A DNA stretch of 34,390 bases from an uncultured Prevotellaceae bacterium (GTDB taxonomy: Bacteria > Bacteroidota > Bacteroidia > Bacteroidales > Bacteroidaceae): NCBI GenBank assembly GCA_900316645.1, contig ONDP01000028.1, positions 1-34,390 on the forward strand, read 5' to 3'. This document shows, piece by piece, positions 1 through 7,280 of this stretch. Every line of letters starts with the position of its first letter. Within the stretch, counting starts at the first letter, position 1. The notes under the pieces were generated by a model, which was not told the origin of the DNA, made no database searches, and saw nothing but the letters and a program-made list of their open reading frames with translations. Position numbers and translations under genes: made by a program.

Positions 1-1
1 C

Positions 2-142
2 TCTGACGCTCAGTTCGCAGGTTCTTCTTCTGTTCCTGCTCACGTTGAGATGATGGGCTTCCTGGGTATTGGTAACAACCCAATGGTAGGTGCTACCGTG
101 GCTATCGCCGTAGCTATCGACCTCGCATTGAACAAGAAGTAA
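2..142 (+). CDS. C-terminal 46 residues of an unidentified protein
   Basis: The window opens inside a plus-strand reading frame that runs to a TAA at 140-142. The visible tail is rich in Gly, Ala, Val and Ile, has a hydrophobic stretch (GATVAIAVAIDLAL) and ends in NKK, so it could be the last membrane segment of an integral membrane protein. I do not recognise the family from this fragment. A palindromic repeat begins four bases after the stop and a hairpin terminator follows, so this is the last gene of its transcript. Confidence 0.6.
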   Translation, partial: SDAQFAGSSSVPAHVEMMGFLGIGNNPMVGATVAIAVAIDLALNKK

Positions 143-145
143 AGG

Positions 146-176
146 AGACCCCTCCAACCTCCCCTGTTTAGGGGTG
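146..176 (-). repeat. Family A palindromic repeat, side arm first
   Basis: On the plus strand the side arm AGACCCCTCC is followed by the stem-loop CCTCCCCTGTTTAGGGG. It begins four bases after the stop codon of the upstream gene. It is in inverted orientation to the copy at 237-272, and the two flank the terminator at 185-221. Confidence 0.8.
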
Positions 177-184
177 GCTGAGAT

Positions 185-221
185 AAAAAAGGATATGCCA
201 CATATTGACATATCCTTTTTT
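185..221. terminator. Bidirectional intrinsic terminator
   Basis: A perfect 13-bp stem (AAAAAAGGATATG at 185-197 with its exact reverse complement at 209-221) encloses an 11-nt loop. A-tracts on one side and T-tracts on the other make it usable from both directions. It separates the convergent upstream gene and the Dabb gene. Confidence 0.9.
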
Positions 222-236
222 CTTATTCATAAAAAG

Positions 237-272
237 CTCCTCCCCTTAACAGGGGAGGTCGGGAGGGGTCTC
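237..272 (+). repeat. Family A palindromic repeat, stem-loop first
   Basis: Stem CTCCCC/GGGGAG around a TTAACA-type loop, followed by the side arm GGAGGGGTCT. It ends one base before the stop codon of the Dabb gene. It mirrors the copy at 146-176 across the terminator. Confidence 0.8.
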
Positions 273-273
273 C

Positions 274-579
274 TTAAATCTCAAAATCCAAACAACTGCG
301 CTGAACGGTGTAGGGCCTTACCTTTCCGTTGGCCACAGCTAAGTGCTCGGGGTGCTTGGCATAGCCCTTGAGGGCTTCTTCGCTCTCCAACGTACTGTCG
401 AGCATCACATCGGCATTCGACGAAGCCAGACGACCGTCGATATGCACCGTGACATCCAGGAGACCTGGCACTTTGCCTACCAAGCCTTCCAAACCAGCTT
501 TAATACCTGCCTTAACGGCTTTCTTCTCTTCTTCCGAGAGTTCTGGATTCAATGTCCAGAGAATAATGTGCTTTACCAT
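274..579 (-). CDS. Dabb (stress-responsive A/B barrel) domain protein
   Basis: This 101-residue protein is a single Dabb domain. It starts MVKHIILWTL, the usual first beta strand of the family, continues with an acidic/Lys-rich helix (SEEEKKAVKAGIKAGLEGL) and a central VPGLLDVTVHIDG strand, and has the YAKHPEHLAVA helix conserved near the end. Dabb proteins are dimeric ferredoxin-like barrels; characterised members include plant stress proteins and some polyketide cyclases, but most bacterial ones have no known role. It lies 39 bp downstream of the RluA-type gene, separated by a heptamer repeat array, and is probably co-transcribed with it, ending at the terminator at 185-221. Confidence 0.88.
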   Translation of the reverse strand: MVKHIILWTLNPELSEEEKKAVKAGIKAGLEGLVGKVPGLLDVTVHIDGRLASSNADVMLDSTLESEEALKGYAKHPEHLAVANGKVRPYTVQRSCLDFEI

Positions 580-583
580 AATT

Positions 584-618
584 TGATGTTTGATGTTAGA
601 TGTTTGATGTTAGATGTT
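584..618. repeat. Family B heptamer array, unit TGATGTT
   Basis: Five tandem 7-bp units (TGATGTT or AGATGTT) fill the gap between the start of the Dabb gene and the stop codon of the pseudouridine synthase gene. Confidence 0.85.
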
Positions 619-1266
619 TTAAAAAGGCACTGGTGAGACGAGGTGCATCTCCTGACCTGTGAGGGGGTGGCGAAACCATATCTCCGAGGCATGGAGCATC
701 AGCCGCTCACCCTTTGAGCCATAGAGTTCGTCACCCACAATAGGACGACCTAACCCATCGGGATGGGCACAGTGGATACGGAGCTGATGGGTGCGACCTG
801 TCTGGGGATAGAGGGCGACGAGAAACCCCTCCCCTGACCCCTCCCGAGGGAGGGGAAGAAACTCGTAGTCCGTCACTGCCCGCTTCCCATGTTCCATATC
901 CACCACCTGGCGCGGCCGGTTCATCGGGTCAGGACGCAAGGGAAGAGAAATGGTGCCAGACCCCTCCCGACCTCCCCTGTTTAGGGGAGGAGAACATGCG
1001 TCTGAAGCCTCCCCTAAACAGGGGAGGTTGGAGGGGTCTTCCACCTTCGCCACATATTTCTTCTTCACCTGATGCTTGATAAACTGTTCCTGCAGGGGAC
1101 GATAGGCCTCTTTCGTCTTTGCCACAATCAGCAGGCCGCTAGTACCCATGTCCAACCGATGGGCTACGACTGCATCAGGATAACGCTGCTTCATCACGGT
1201 TTCTACACTGTAATCCTCTATGCGACCTGGTACTGACAACATACCACTGGGCTTGTCAACCACCAC
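619..1266 (-). CDS. RluA-family pseudouridine synthase, catalytic half (frameshifted from its N-terminal half)
   Basis: RluA-type enzymes convert specific uridines in rRNA or tRNA to pseudouridine. The frame has VVDKPSGMLSVPG at the N-terminus, the catalytic motif HRLD (Asp39, counting from the GTG at 1266), TSGLLIVAKT, QTGRTHQLRIH and the C-terminal strand LMLHASEIWFRHPLTG. As I recall, Bacteroidales relatives are single proteins of about 550 residues whose N-terminal half corresponds to the upstream frame 1218-2045. One added base near 1293-1297 would join both frames just before the VVVDKPSG strand, so this is probably one gene broken by a 1-nt indel or a sequence error. Three family A repeats are translated inside it: two at residues about 76-103 (EDPSNLPCLGEASDACSPPL and following) and one near 137-147. 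They lie in a loop between conserved motifs, so the catalytic core looks intact. Confidence 0.8.
   Translation of the reverse strand: MVVDKPSGMLSVPGRIEDYSVETVMKQRYPDAVVAHRLDMGTSGLLIVAKTKEAYRPLQEQFIKHQVKKKYVAKVEDPSNLPCLGEASDACSPPLNRGGREGSGTISLPLRPDPMNRPRQVVDMEHGKRAVTDYEFLPLPREGSGEGFLVALYPQTGRTHQLRIHCAHPDGLGRPIVGDELYGSKGERLMLHASEIWFRHPLTGQEMHLVSPVPF
824..855 (-). repeat. Family A repeat copy inside the pseudouridine synthase frame
   Basis: A degenerate copy (CCCCTCCCCTGACCCCTCCC then GAGGGAGGGG) read in frame as LPREGSGEGF. The gene stays open across it. Confidence 0.7.
958..1039. repeat. Inverted pair of family A repeats inside the pseudouridine synthase frame
   Basis: Copy one (958-990) reads side arm then stem-loop; copy two (1008-1039) reads stem-loop then side arm. 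The head-to-head pair could fold into one long hairpin. Both are translated in frame and add about 28 residues to the RluA domain. Confidence 0.88.
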
Positions 1267-2045
1267 GATAGCGTGGTGGGCAGTGCCATGCGTTGGAAAC
1301 CTAACGTCTCAGGATCTGGATCCACATCCAGTCCTTGCAGCATCCACGTGAGAATGGGTTTGCATTTTCCTCGACAGGCAGGATAGTAATTCAGATGCTG
1401 ACGTATCTCCTCCTTCGTCGTTGCACCCCACCAGAATTCTGCCATACAAACTGGTTTCAATCCCTGCTGATAGGCATACTGCAAGAGTTTGGGAGCGCAG
1501 CAGTCGCCCGTACCACCTGGAGGCAGCGGAAACTTCTGTCGCAGCTTAGGTCTGTCGTAATAGTCTTGCCACACATCCACCAAATCCCTCGTCTCGCCTC
1601 GCGCATTCAACAGCTGGTACTGGTGAAACAGCCACGTCTGCAACTCCTGCGACATCTGTTTTGATGTTTGATGGCTGATAGCTGATGTTTGAGATATCTC
1701 GCGTTCTTTCGTTTTGAAATAGCCGTCAGGCTGCTGCGCATCATACACTGGAGGCACGAAATAATCCCAGTCATTCCTCCCCGCCAACAACCCACTATAG
1801 GCAGCAAGGAAGGAGACCCCCTCTAACTCCCCCTGTTGAGGGGGAGAAACACATGGGGATTCCACTACCAATACCCCGAACATCTTCCCTCGGTCTGCAT
1901 CCTCCCTGATTTCTGCATGACTCCCGATATAGGCCTGCACCTCCTTAGCCGCCATTTCACATAGCGGATGCGGCTCGTAGCAGAACGGATAGGTAAACCG
2001 TTCGGGAGCCTGAACATCGGTATTTAACGGGTGTAGTAATCCCAT
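1218..2045 (-). CDS. N-terminal half of a Bacteroidales RluA-type pseudouridine synthase (frameshifted)
   Basis: The 275-residue frame starts MGLLHPLNTDVQ and contains ERFTYPFCYEPHPLC, GKMFGVLVV, SFLAAYSGLLAG, YFVPPVYD, PPGGTGDCCAPKLLQYAY and AEFWWG, then YYPACRGKC and MLQGLDVDPDP. This Cys-containing region is what I remember preceding the RluA domain in Bacteroidales homologues. Its last 25 or so residues are out-of-frame reading of the RluA start, and the two halves overlap by 49 bp. Two in-frame inserts are visible: a family A repeat at residues about 62-78 (SPCVSPPQQGELEG) and a heptamer array at about 116-128 (ISQTSAISHQTS). Whether the halves are made as separate proteins is unknown; a broken or misread single gene is more likely. 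Confidence 0.72.
   Translation of the reverse strand: MGLLHPLNTDVQAPERFTYPFCYEPHPLCEMAAKEVQAYIGSHAEIREDADRGKMFGVLVVESPCVSPPQQGELEGVSFLAAYSGLLAGRNDWDYFVPPVYDAQQPDGYFKTKEREISQTSAISHQTSKQMSQELQTWLFHQYQLLNARGETRDLVDVWQDYYDRPKLRQKFPLPPGGTGDCCAPKLLQYAYQQGLKPVCMAEFWWGATTKEEIRQHLNYYPACRGKCKPILTWMLQGLDVDPDPETLGFQRMALPTTLSWWLTSPVVCCQYQVA
1662..1696. repeat. Family B heptamer array, unit TGATnnn, inside a gene
   Basis: Five 7-bp units (TGATGTT, TGATGGC, TGATAGC, TGATGTT, TGAGATA) lie within the N-terminal half of the RluA-type gene and are read in frame as a Ser/Gln/His-rich stretch. Confidence 0.8.
1814..1846 (-). repeat. Family A repeat inside the N-terminal half of the RluA-type gene
   Basis: Side arm AGACCCCCTC followed by CTCCCCCTGTTGAGGGGGAG. 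Translated in frame between two conserved strands (FGVLVVE and VSFLAAYSG), replacing what should be a short turn. Confidence 0.85.
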
Positions 2046-2089
2046 CGGTGAATCTCTGAAGAGGACGTTCCTTACATCCTATTATTTTG

Positions 2090-2097
2090 CAAAGATA
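2090..2097 (-). promoter_or_regulatory. Putative -7 box for the RluA-type gene
   Basis: The minus strand reads TATCTTTG, matching Bacteroidota TAnnTTTG, 44 bp upstream of the ATG at 2045. I see no well-placed TTTG -33 element, so the call rests on the -7 box alone. Confidence 0.45.
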
Positions 2098-2162
2098 TAT
2101 AATAAATGGAACAAAACGGAAAGAAATCTCTTTTTTCTTTCGTCTTTGTTCTTGCTTATTCG

Positions 2163-2170
2163 TACCTTTG
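2163..2170 (+). promoter_or_regulatory. Putative -7 box for the uracil permease operon
   Basis: TACCTTTG, a perfect TAnnTTTG box, lies 36 bp before the ATG at 2207 downstream of a T-rich tract. It sits within a longer upstream open frame, which supports the start at 2207. Confidence 0.6.
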
Positions 2171-2206
2171 CAGGTGAAAACGTCTGTAACTAACAAGAAA
2201 GAATAT

Positions 2207-3538
2207 ATGGAACCGCAAAATGCTATTTTCGACGCACGCCAGCTGGGACTGCCCCGCATGATGATACTGGGCGTGCAACACTTGTTTGCCATGTTTGGAG
2301 CAACGGTGCTCGTGCCACTGCTGACAGGTTTGGACGTGTCTATTACGCTACTGTTTGCAGGCATAGGAACCCTGATGTTCCATTTCATCTCGAAGTGGAA
2401 CGTACCTGCCTTCCTGGGGTCGTCGTTTGCCTTCCTTGGGGGCTATGCCTCGGTGAAGGAGATGGGTGTCGCACAGGGACTCTCTGAGACTTTGGCACTG
2501 GACTATGCCTGTCTGGGTGTAGCTTGTGCCGGACTGATGTATTTCGTCATGGCTGCCCTCATCAAGTCGTTTGGCGTGAAGAAAATCCTGCATTATTTCC
2601 CTCCCGTAGTGACAGGTCCCATCGTGATAGCTATCGGCCTGGTGCTGTCAGGCTCTGCCATCAACAACTGTCAGACCAACTGGCTGCTGGCTATCATTGC
2701 CATTGTCACCGTGATAGTATCATCTGTCTGGGGCAAGGGAATTATAAAAATCATCCCTGTGCTGTTGGGTGTCATCGTGTCGTATGTCATTGCCGCCTGC
2801 ATGGGCGAGGTGGACTTTGCTCCACTGAGCGAGGCGGCATGGGTGGGTTTTCCAATAGAAAAAGAGCGCACGATATGGGCGGTGTTTGAACACGGCAACA
2901 CGTCACTGATGCTATCGACCATCCTCGCCATTATGCCTATTGCCTTTGCAACGATTATGGAGCATATCGGCGATATGTTTGCCATCAGCTCTACCGTAGG
3001 CAAGGACTTTCTGTCAGAACCCGGTCTGCACCGCACGTTGACGGGTGATGGTGTTGCGACGGCTATTGCCTCCGTCTTTGGAGCACCTGCCAATACCACA
3101 TACGGCGAGAATACGGGTGTGCTGAACCTGACCAAGGTGTTCGACCCGAAAGTGATACGCATAGCCGCTTGCCTGGCCATCATACTGGCATTCTGTCCTA
3201 AATTCGCCAGTCTGATACAACTGATGCCTGCGGCTACCATCGGTGGTGTCAGCCTGATACTCTATGGCATGATTTCTGCAGTGGGTGTGCGCAATCTGGT
3301 GGAGGAGGAGGTTGACTTGAAGAGCTCGCGCAATGTATTTGTCGCAGCTCTCATCCTGGTATTGGCCATCGGCGTGAAATATGGTGCCAACGACGATATC
3401 GCCATCGGGCCCATCCATCTGTCTGGACTCGCCATTGCCGCCATAGTAGGAATCTTCCTTAATGCTATTTTGCCCGGCAAACTGGGAATGAAGGTTAAGT
3501 CGTTCAAAGGAAAGGAGAAGTCGCAAGACCCAGCGTAA
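2207..3538 (+). CDS. uraA: Uracil-xanthine permease family transporter (NCS2), UraA-like
   Basis: This 443-residue inner-membrane protein is a nucleobase/proton symporter of the NCS2 family. It has the hallmark N-terminus GVQHLFAMFGATVLVPLLTG, many hydrophobic helices, the central EHIGDMFAIS helix and the signature GAPANTTYGENTGV typical of uracil rather than xanthine carriers. The frame is open 40 codons upstream to 2087, but that extension is not family-like and overlaps the promoter box at 2163-2170; the ATG at 2207 gives the normal start MEPQNAIFDARQLGLPRMM. The helicase gene begins 5 bp after the stop. The family is certain; the exact substrate is inferred. Confidence 0.93.
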   Translation: MEPQNAIFDARQLGLPRMMILGVQHLFAMFGATVLVPLLTGLDVSITLLFAGIGTLMFHFISKWNVPAFLGSSFAFLGGYASVKEMGVAQGLSETLALDYACLGVACAGLMYFVMAALIKSFGVKKILHYFPPVVTGPIVIAIGLVLSGSAINNCQTNWLLAIIAIVTVIVSSVWGKGIIKIIPVLLGVIVSYVIAACMGEVDFAPLSEAAWVGFPIEKERTIWAVFEHGNTSLMLSTILAIMPIAFATIMEHIGDMFAISSTVGKDFLSEPGLHRTLTGDGVATAIASVFGAPANTTYGENTGVLNLTKVFDPKVIRIAACLAIILAFCPKFASLIQLMPAATIGGVSLILYGMISAVGVRNLVEEEVDLKSSRNVFVAALILVLAIGVKYGANDDIAIGPIHLSGLAIAAIVGIFLNAILPGKLGMKVKSFKGKEKSQDPA

Positions 3539-3543
3539 AGGAG

Positions 3544-5433
3544 ATGGTTCAGACTGTTTCTCCCGTCCAAGCATTGCAGCAACAACGACTGCTACTCCAA
3601 CTGGAGTATCAGACGGAGAAAGAGACTTTCCGCAAGCAGACCGAGGAAATGGGGGTGCAGCGGAAGGTGAAACGTGGAGATGCGTGGTGGCCGCTGAAGG
3701 TGGGGAAGAGTTACTACAACTCACTCAACCAACTGGCTATCGAGGTGTTCAGAACTGCCGACCAGGATATCGAACATACTTTTGAGTTCGGCAAGACGGT
3801 GATGTTCTTCCACATGGATGAGAATCGCATCAAATACTTCTCGTTCACTGCCACTGTCAGCTATGTCGATGGCGACCGCATGGTGTGCATCCTGCCTAAC
3901 AACGGCTATCTGGTGACGCTCCAGAATACCGAGAACCTGGGGGTGCAACTGTCATTCGACGAGTCGTCCTACCGATTGATGATGGAAGCCTTGGATAGGG
4001 CTATCAAGGGCAAGGGGCGTATCGGTTATCTGCGCGACCTCTTCTACTCGCACCAAAAGGCGGAGACGTTTGTGTTTCCGCCTATGCATTTCCCCTATCT
4101 GAACGCCACTCAGGAAGAGGCGGTCAATATGGTGCTGAGGGCAAAGGATGTCGCTATCGTTCATGGACCTCCGGGCACTGGTAAGACGACCACACTCGTA
4201 GAAGCTATCCGCGAGACGCTGATGCGCGAAAACCAGGTATTGGTATGCGCTCAGAGTAATATGGCTGTCGATTGGATTTCTGAGAAACTGGTTGACCGAG
4301 GCATCAACGTACTACGCATCGGCAATCCTACGCGAGTGAACGACAAGATGCTCTCGTTTACCTACGAACGACGCTTTGAGGCTCATCCCGACTACCCCCA
4401 TCTGTGGGCTATCCGTAAGGCCATTCGGGAATTGCGCCAACATCGCAAACGGGGCGACGAGAAGTTTCACCAGAAACTGGAGAGTCTGAAGGGCCGCGCC
4501 ACCGAACTGGAGATTCGCATCCAAAACGAACTCTTTGGCGAGGCACGCGTCATTGCCTGTACATTGGTAGGTGCTGCTAACCGCCTGTTGGACGGACAGA
4601 AATTCGGCACCTTATTTATAGATGAGGCAGCTCAGGCCCTGGAGGCTGCCTGCTGGATTCCCATCCGGCGTGCTTCCAGAGTCGTGTTGGCTGGCGACCA
4701 TTGCCAGTTGCCCCCAACCATCAAGAGTATTGCTGCCCTAAAGGCGGGACTGGGCAAGACACTGATGGAACGTATCGTTGAGATGAAACCGGAAGTGGTG
4801 ACGCTCCTGAAGATGCAGTATCGCATGAACGATGATATCATGCGCTTCTCGAGCAACTATTTCTATAATGGTCTGGTGGAGAGTGCCCCACAAGTGAAAT
4901 ACCGGGGCATCCTCGATCTCGACATCCCCATGGAATGGCTCGATACGAATGCGTTTACTGATGACGGTTTACAGTTTAAGGAGGAATTCATCGGTGAGTC
5001 GTTTGGACGCATCAATAAGGAAGAGGCGGAACTGACCCTCAACACGCTGCAGCAATATTTTGAACGCATCGGCAAGCAAAGGCTGTTGGACGAGCGAATC
5101 GACGTAGGCATCATATCGCCCTACCGTGCACAGGTGCAGTATCTGCGCCGACTGCTGATGAAACGGGAATACTTCAAGCCCTTCCGCCGACAGATTAGCA
5201 TCAATACCGTCGATGGCTTCCAAGGACAGGAACGCGACATCATCGTCATATCGATGGTACGAGCCAATGAAGAGGGACAAATAGGCTTCCTGCGCGACCT
5301 GCGCCGCATGAACGTGGCCATCACCCGAGCACGTATGAAACTCATTATCCTGGGTGACGTACCTACGCTGACACGCCACCCCTTCTACCGCCAGTTATGG
5401 CAATATATTGAAGGATTAAGGCATAATTCATAA
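3544..5433 (+). CDS. Superfamily 1B DNA/RNA helicase, UPF1/IGHMBP2-like
   Basis: This 629-residue ATPase has all the helicase motifs: Walker A GPPGTGKTT at about 208-216, motif Ia CAQSNMAVDWISEKL, the DEAA box (IDEAAQALE), motif III GDHCQLPPT, motif IV MQYRMNDDIMRFSS, motif V TVDGFQGQERDIIVISMVR and motif VI MNVAITRARMKLIILGD. The N-terminal 180 residues form the OB-like 1B region seen in Bacteroidota relatives. The family unwinds DNA or RNA 5'-3'; its bacterial role is poorly known. AAGGAG lies directly against the ATG, and the gene is only 5 bp from the permease stop, so the two are probably co-transcribed. Confidence 0.9.
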   Translation: MVQTVSPVQALQQQRLLLQLEYQTEKETFRKQTEEMGVQRKVKRGDAWWPLKVGKSYYNSLNQLAIEVFRTADQDIEHTFEFGKTVMFFHMDENRIKYFSFTATVSYVDGDRMVCILPNNGYLVTLQNTENLGVQLSFDESSYRLMMEALDRAIKGKGRIGYLRDLFYSHQKAETFVFPPMHFPYLNATQEEAVNMVLRAKDVAIVHGPPGTGKTTTLVEAIRETLMRENQVLVCAQSNMAVDWISEKLVDRGINVLRIGNPTRVNDKMLSFTYERRFEAHPDYPHLWAIRKAIRELRQHRKRGDEKFHQKLESLKGRATELEIRIQNELFGEARVIACTLVGAANRLLDGQKFGTLFIDEAAQALEAACWIPIRRASRVVLAGDHCQLPPTIKSIAALKAGLGKTLMERIVEMKPEVVTLLKMQYRMNDDIMRFSSNYFYNGLVESAPQVKYRGILDLDIPMEWLDTNAFTDDGLQFKEEFIGESFGRINKEEAELTLNTLQQYFERIGKQRLLDERIDVGIISPYRAQVQYLRRLLMKREYFKPFRRQISINTVDGFQGQERDIIVISMVRANEEGQIGFLRDLRRMNVAITRARMKLIILGDVPTLTRHPFYRQLWQYIEGLRHNS

Positions 5434-5442
5434 AAAAATGAT

Positions 5443-5450
5443 TACCTTTG
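5443..5450 (+). promoter_or_regulatory. -7 box abutting the GT4 start codon (leaderless candidate)
   Basis: TACCTTTG matches TAnnTTTG perfectly and ends four bases before the ATG at 5455. Transcription should begin about 6-8 nt downstream of the box, at or just after the start codon, implying a leaderless or near-leaderless mRNA. The same arrangement recurs at 18732-18739. Confidence 0.6.
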
Positions 5451-5454
5451 CAGC

Positions 5455-6567
5455 ATGAAACTGACTATAGGCTTTGATGCCAAGCGTATTGTGAGCAATG
5501 CTACAGGACTGGGCAGTTATGGACGCACCCTGGTCAACGACCTCATTCGTCGGGCTGACGATGATGTCGATTTACTGCTTTATGCCCCAACCCCTGGCCG
5601 TGACGACTTGCGACAGCAAATCCTCATCAACGAACACGTCGATTTCCGCTATCCCCAATCCTCAATTGTCAATTCCTACTGGCGCACCTTCGGTATCACC
5701 AACGACCTCAAGCGCGATGGTGTACAGCTCTACCACGGACTCTCCGGCGAACTGCCCATCGGACTACGTAAGGCAGGCATCCCGGGACTGGTCACCATCC
5801 ACGACCTGATCTTCCTACGCCATCCTGAGTATTACCCTTGGATAGATGCAAAACTCTATGCCTGGAAATTCCGCCAGACACTGAAGGAGGCCGACCATAT
5901 CATTGCCATCAGTCAGCGCACAAAGGTGGATATCATGGAGTTTGGTGACGTACCGCCCGAGCGTATCAGTGTGGTCTATCAGAGTTACAACCCGCGTTTC
6001 TCTGCCACTCCCTCTGCCGAGACACAGGCCGATGTGCGAAAGCGCTACGGACTGCCCGAGCACTTTATCCTGAACGTGGGAACGATAGAGCGTCGTAAGA
6101 ATCTGCGCTTGGCTGTCGAAGCACTCCCCCTGTTACCTACCGACATCCATCTCGTTGCCGTAGGCAGACAAACTAAATATGTACGCGAGATTCCCGAGAG
6201 CCCCCGTCTCCACATGCTCAGCGGTGTTCCTGACAGCGATCTGGCTGCTATCTACAGTCTTGCCGACGCTTTTGTCTATCCTTCCCGCTATGAAGGGTTC
6301 GGCATCCCCATCATCGAGGCTATTGCCGCCGGACTCCCTGTCGTGGCCTGCACAGGTTCTTGTCTGGAAGAAGCCGGTGGTCCGGCTAATCTCTATGTCA
6401 ACCCCGACGATGCCGCTGGTCTTGCCGAAGCTATCTGCCAGGTGCTCCCCGGTAACCCCGACCGCGAACAACGCATCCAACAGAGCCAACAGTACATCAA
6501 ACGTTTTGAGGGATTGGATGTAGCAGGTCAGATGATGAGTATCTATCTGCAGATGATCTACAGATAG
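5455..6567 (+). CDS. Family 4 glycosyltransferase
   Basis: The 370-residue protein is a GT-B fold retaining glycosyltransferase (Glycos_transf_1), expected to transfer a sugar from a nucleotide donor during surface glycan synthesis. It begins MKLTIGFDAKRIVSNATGLGSYGR, a typical opening, has the linker LVTIHDLIFLRHPEYY, the C-terminal domain entry FILNVGTIERRKNLRLAVEAL, and the donor-binding EX7E-type region YEGFGIPIIEAIAAGLPVVA. Residues 69-74 (QSSIVNS region) match a two-unit TCAATTG heptamer repeat read in frame. The 3' end overlaps the convergent wbqC-like gene by 10 bp, leaving no room for a separate terminator. Acceptor and donor are not predictable. Confidence 0.9.
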   Translation: MKLTIGFDAKRIVSNATGLGSYGRTLVNDLIRRADDDVDLLLYAPTPGRDDLRQQILINEHVDFRYPQSSIVNSYWRTFGITNDLKRDGVQLYHGLSGELPIGLRKAGIPGLVTIHDLIFLRHPEYYPWIDAKLYAWKFRQTLKEADHIIAISQRTKVDIMEFGDVPPERISVVYQSYNPRFSATPSAETQADVRKRYGLPEHFILNVGTIERRKNLRLAVEALPLLPTDIHLVAVGRQTKYVREIPESPRLHMLSGVPDSDLAAIYSLADAFVYPSRYEGFGIPIIEAIAAGLPVVACTGSCLEEAGGPANLYVNPDDAAGLAEAICQVLPGNPDREQRIQQSQQYIKRFEGLDVAGQMMSIYLQMIYR

Positions 6568-7280
6568 AACACTGCCTCTGGACCCATACAAAACAGTAAG
6601 TCAAGAATAGAGAGGTTGGGCTGAAAACCATACCGATGCTGGAACACTTGCCAGTAGCTGCGTGGTTGGAATTCTGGGTCGTCCTGCGGATGCTTTGCAT
6701 GTATCACCTCCCGAAAATCCTTGAACCCCGAACCCTGAACCATGAACCCTGAATCCTGAACCCTGACCCCTGAATCCTGAACCATGAACCCTGAACCATG
6801 AACCCTAAACCCTGAACCCTGAACCATGAACCCTGAACCCTGAACCCTGAACCCAGAACTATACGAAACGCTGGTATCTATATCCAGTAGCTCACACATC
6901 TTCTGACGGATGGCTTCGTTGAAATCAATCAGAAATTCATACTTCTGCTCAAATAATGGACGGATATCATCGGCATAGTACTCGAAGAAGGGACTCTCGC
7001 TATACGCACTCTGTAACGCATTCCAGTGTACGCGCCGCCATTGGTTATGGTCACTGATACGAAGATCTTTACATTGAACATGGTCAATGGTCAATGGGGA
7101 ATGGTCAACGGGCACCGTCAGTGCCTGCAACCCATTGGCCGTGGCTATCACACAACGGTTGCGATAGGTCTGCTTCTGATAAGAGTCATACTGCTCTATC
7201 ACACAATGGTCATAGCGCTTGAGCTTCTGATACCACTGCACGGGACCGAAATAGGTGGTCTGCAAAAGGGCGGTCGTCAT
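6558..7280 (-). CDS. WbqC family protein with a 46-residue heptamer-repeat insert
   Basis: The 240-residue protein has the WbqC-like start ALLQTTYFGPVQWYQKL, followed by EQYDSYQKQTYRNRCVIATANG, HWNALQSAYSESPFFEYY and the C-terminal YWQVFQHRYGFQPNLSILDLLFCMG. WbqC proteins are found in O-antigen and surface-glycan loci; their exact reaction is not settled to my knowledge. Residues 141-187 are a repetitive GSGF[MR]VQ tract encoded by the TGAACCC array at 6722-6859, and residues about 57-67 (VDHSPLTIDHV) come from a second heptamer array. Both keep the frame. The start overlaps the upstream signal peptidase paralogue stop by 4 bp (ATGA), indicating translational coupling in the dapB-lepB operon. 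Confidence 0.88.
   Translation of the reverse strand: MTTALLQTTYFGPVQWYQKLKRYDHCVIEQYDSYQKQTYRNRCVIATANGLQALTVPVDHSPLTIDHVQCKDLRISDHNQWRRVHWNALQSAYSESPFFEYYADDIRPLFEQKYEFLIDFNEAIRQKMCELLDIDTSVSYSSGFRVQGSGFMVQGSGFRVHGSGFMVQDSGVRVQDSGFMVQGSGFKDFREVIHAKHPQDDPEFQPRSYWQVFQHRYGFQPNLSILDLLFCMGPEAVFYL
6722..6859. repeat. Family B heptamer array, unit TGAACCC/TGAACCA, about 20 units
   Basis: A 138-bp degenerate tandem array with a strict 7-bp period (TGAACCC, TGAACCA, TGAATCC, TGACCCC variants) lies inside the wbqC-like gene. On the coding strand it yields alternating GSGF and VQ residues. Gain or loss of one unit would shift the frame of the last third of the protein. Confidence 0.95.
7080..7111. 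repeat. Family B heptamer array, unit GGTCAAT, inside the wbqC-like gene
   Basis: Four units (GGTCAAT, GGTCAAT, GGGGAAT, GGTCAAC) are read in frame as VDHSPLTIDH in the N-terminal part of the WbqC protein. Confidence 0.85.

Noticed and set aside
2087-2206. A 40-codon N-terminal extension of the uracil permease
   Set aside because: It crosses the promoter box at 2163-2170 and does not look like the family N-terminus.
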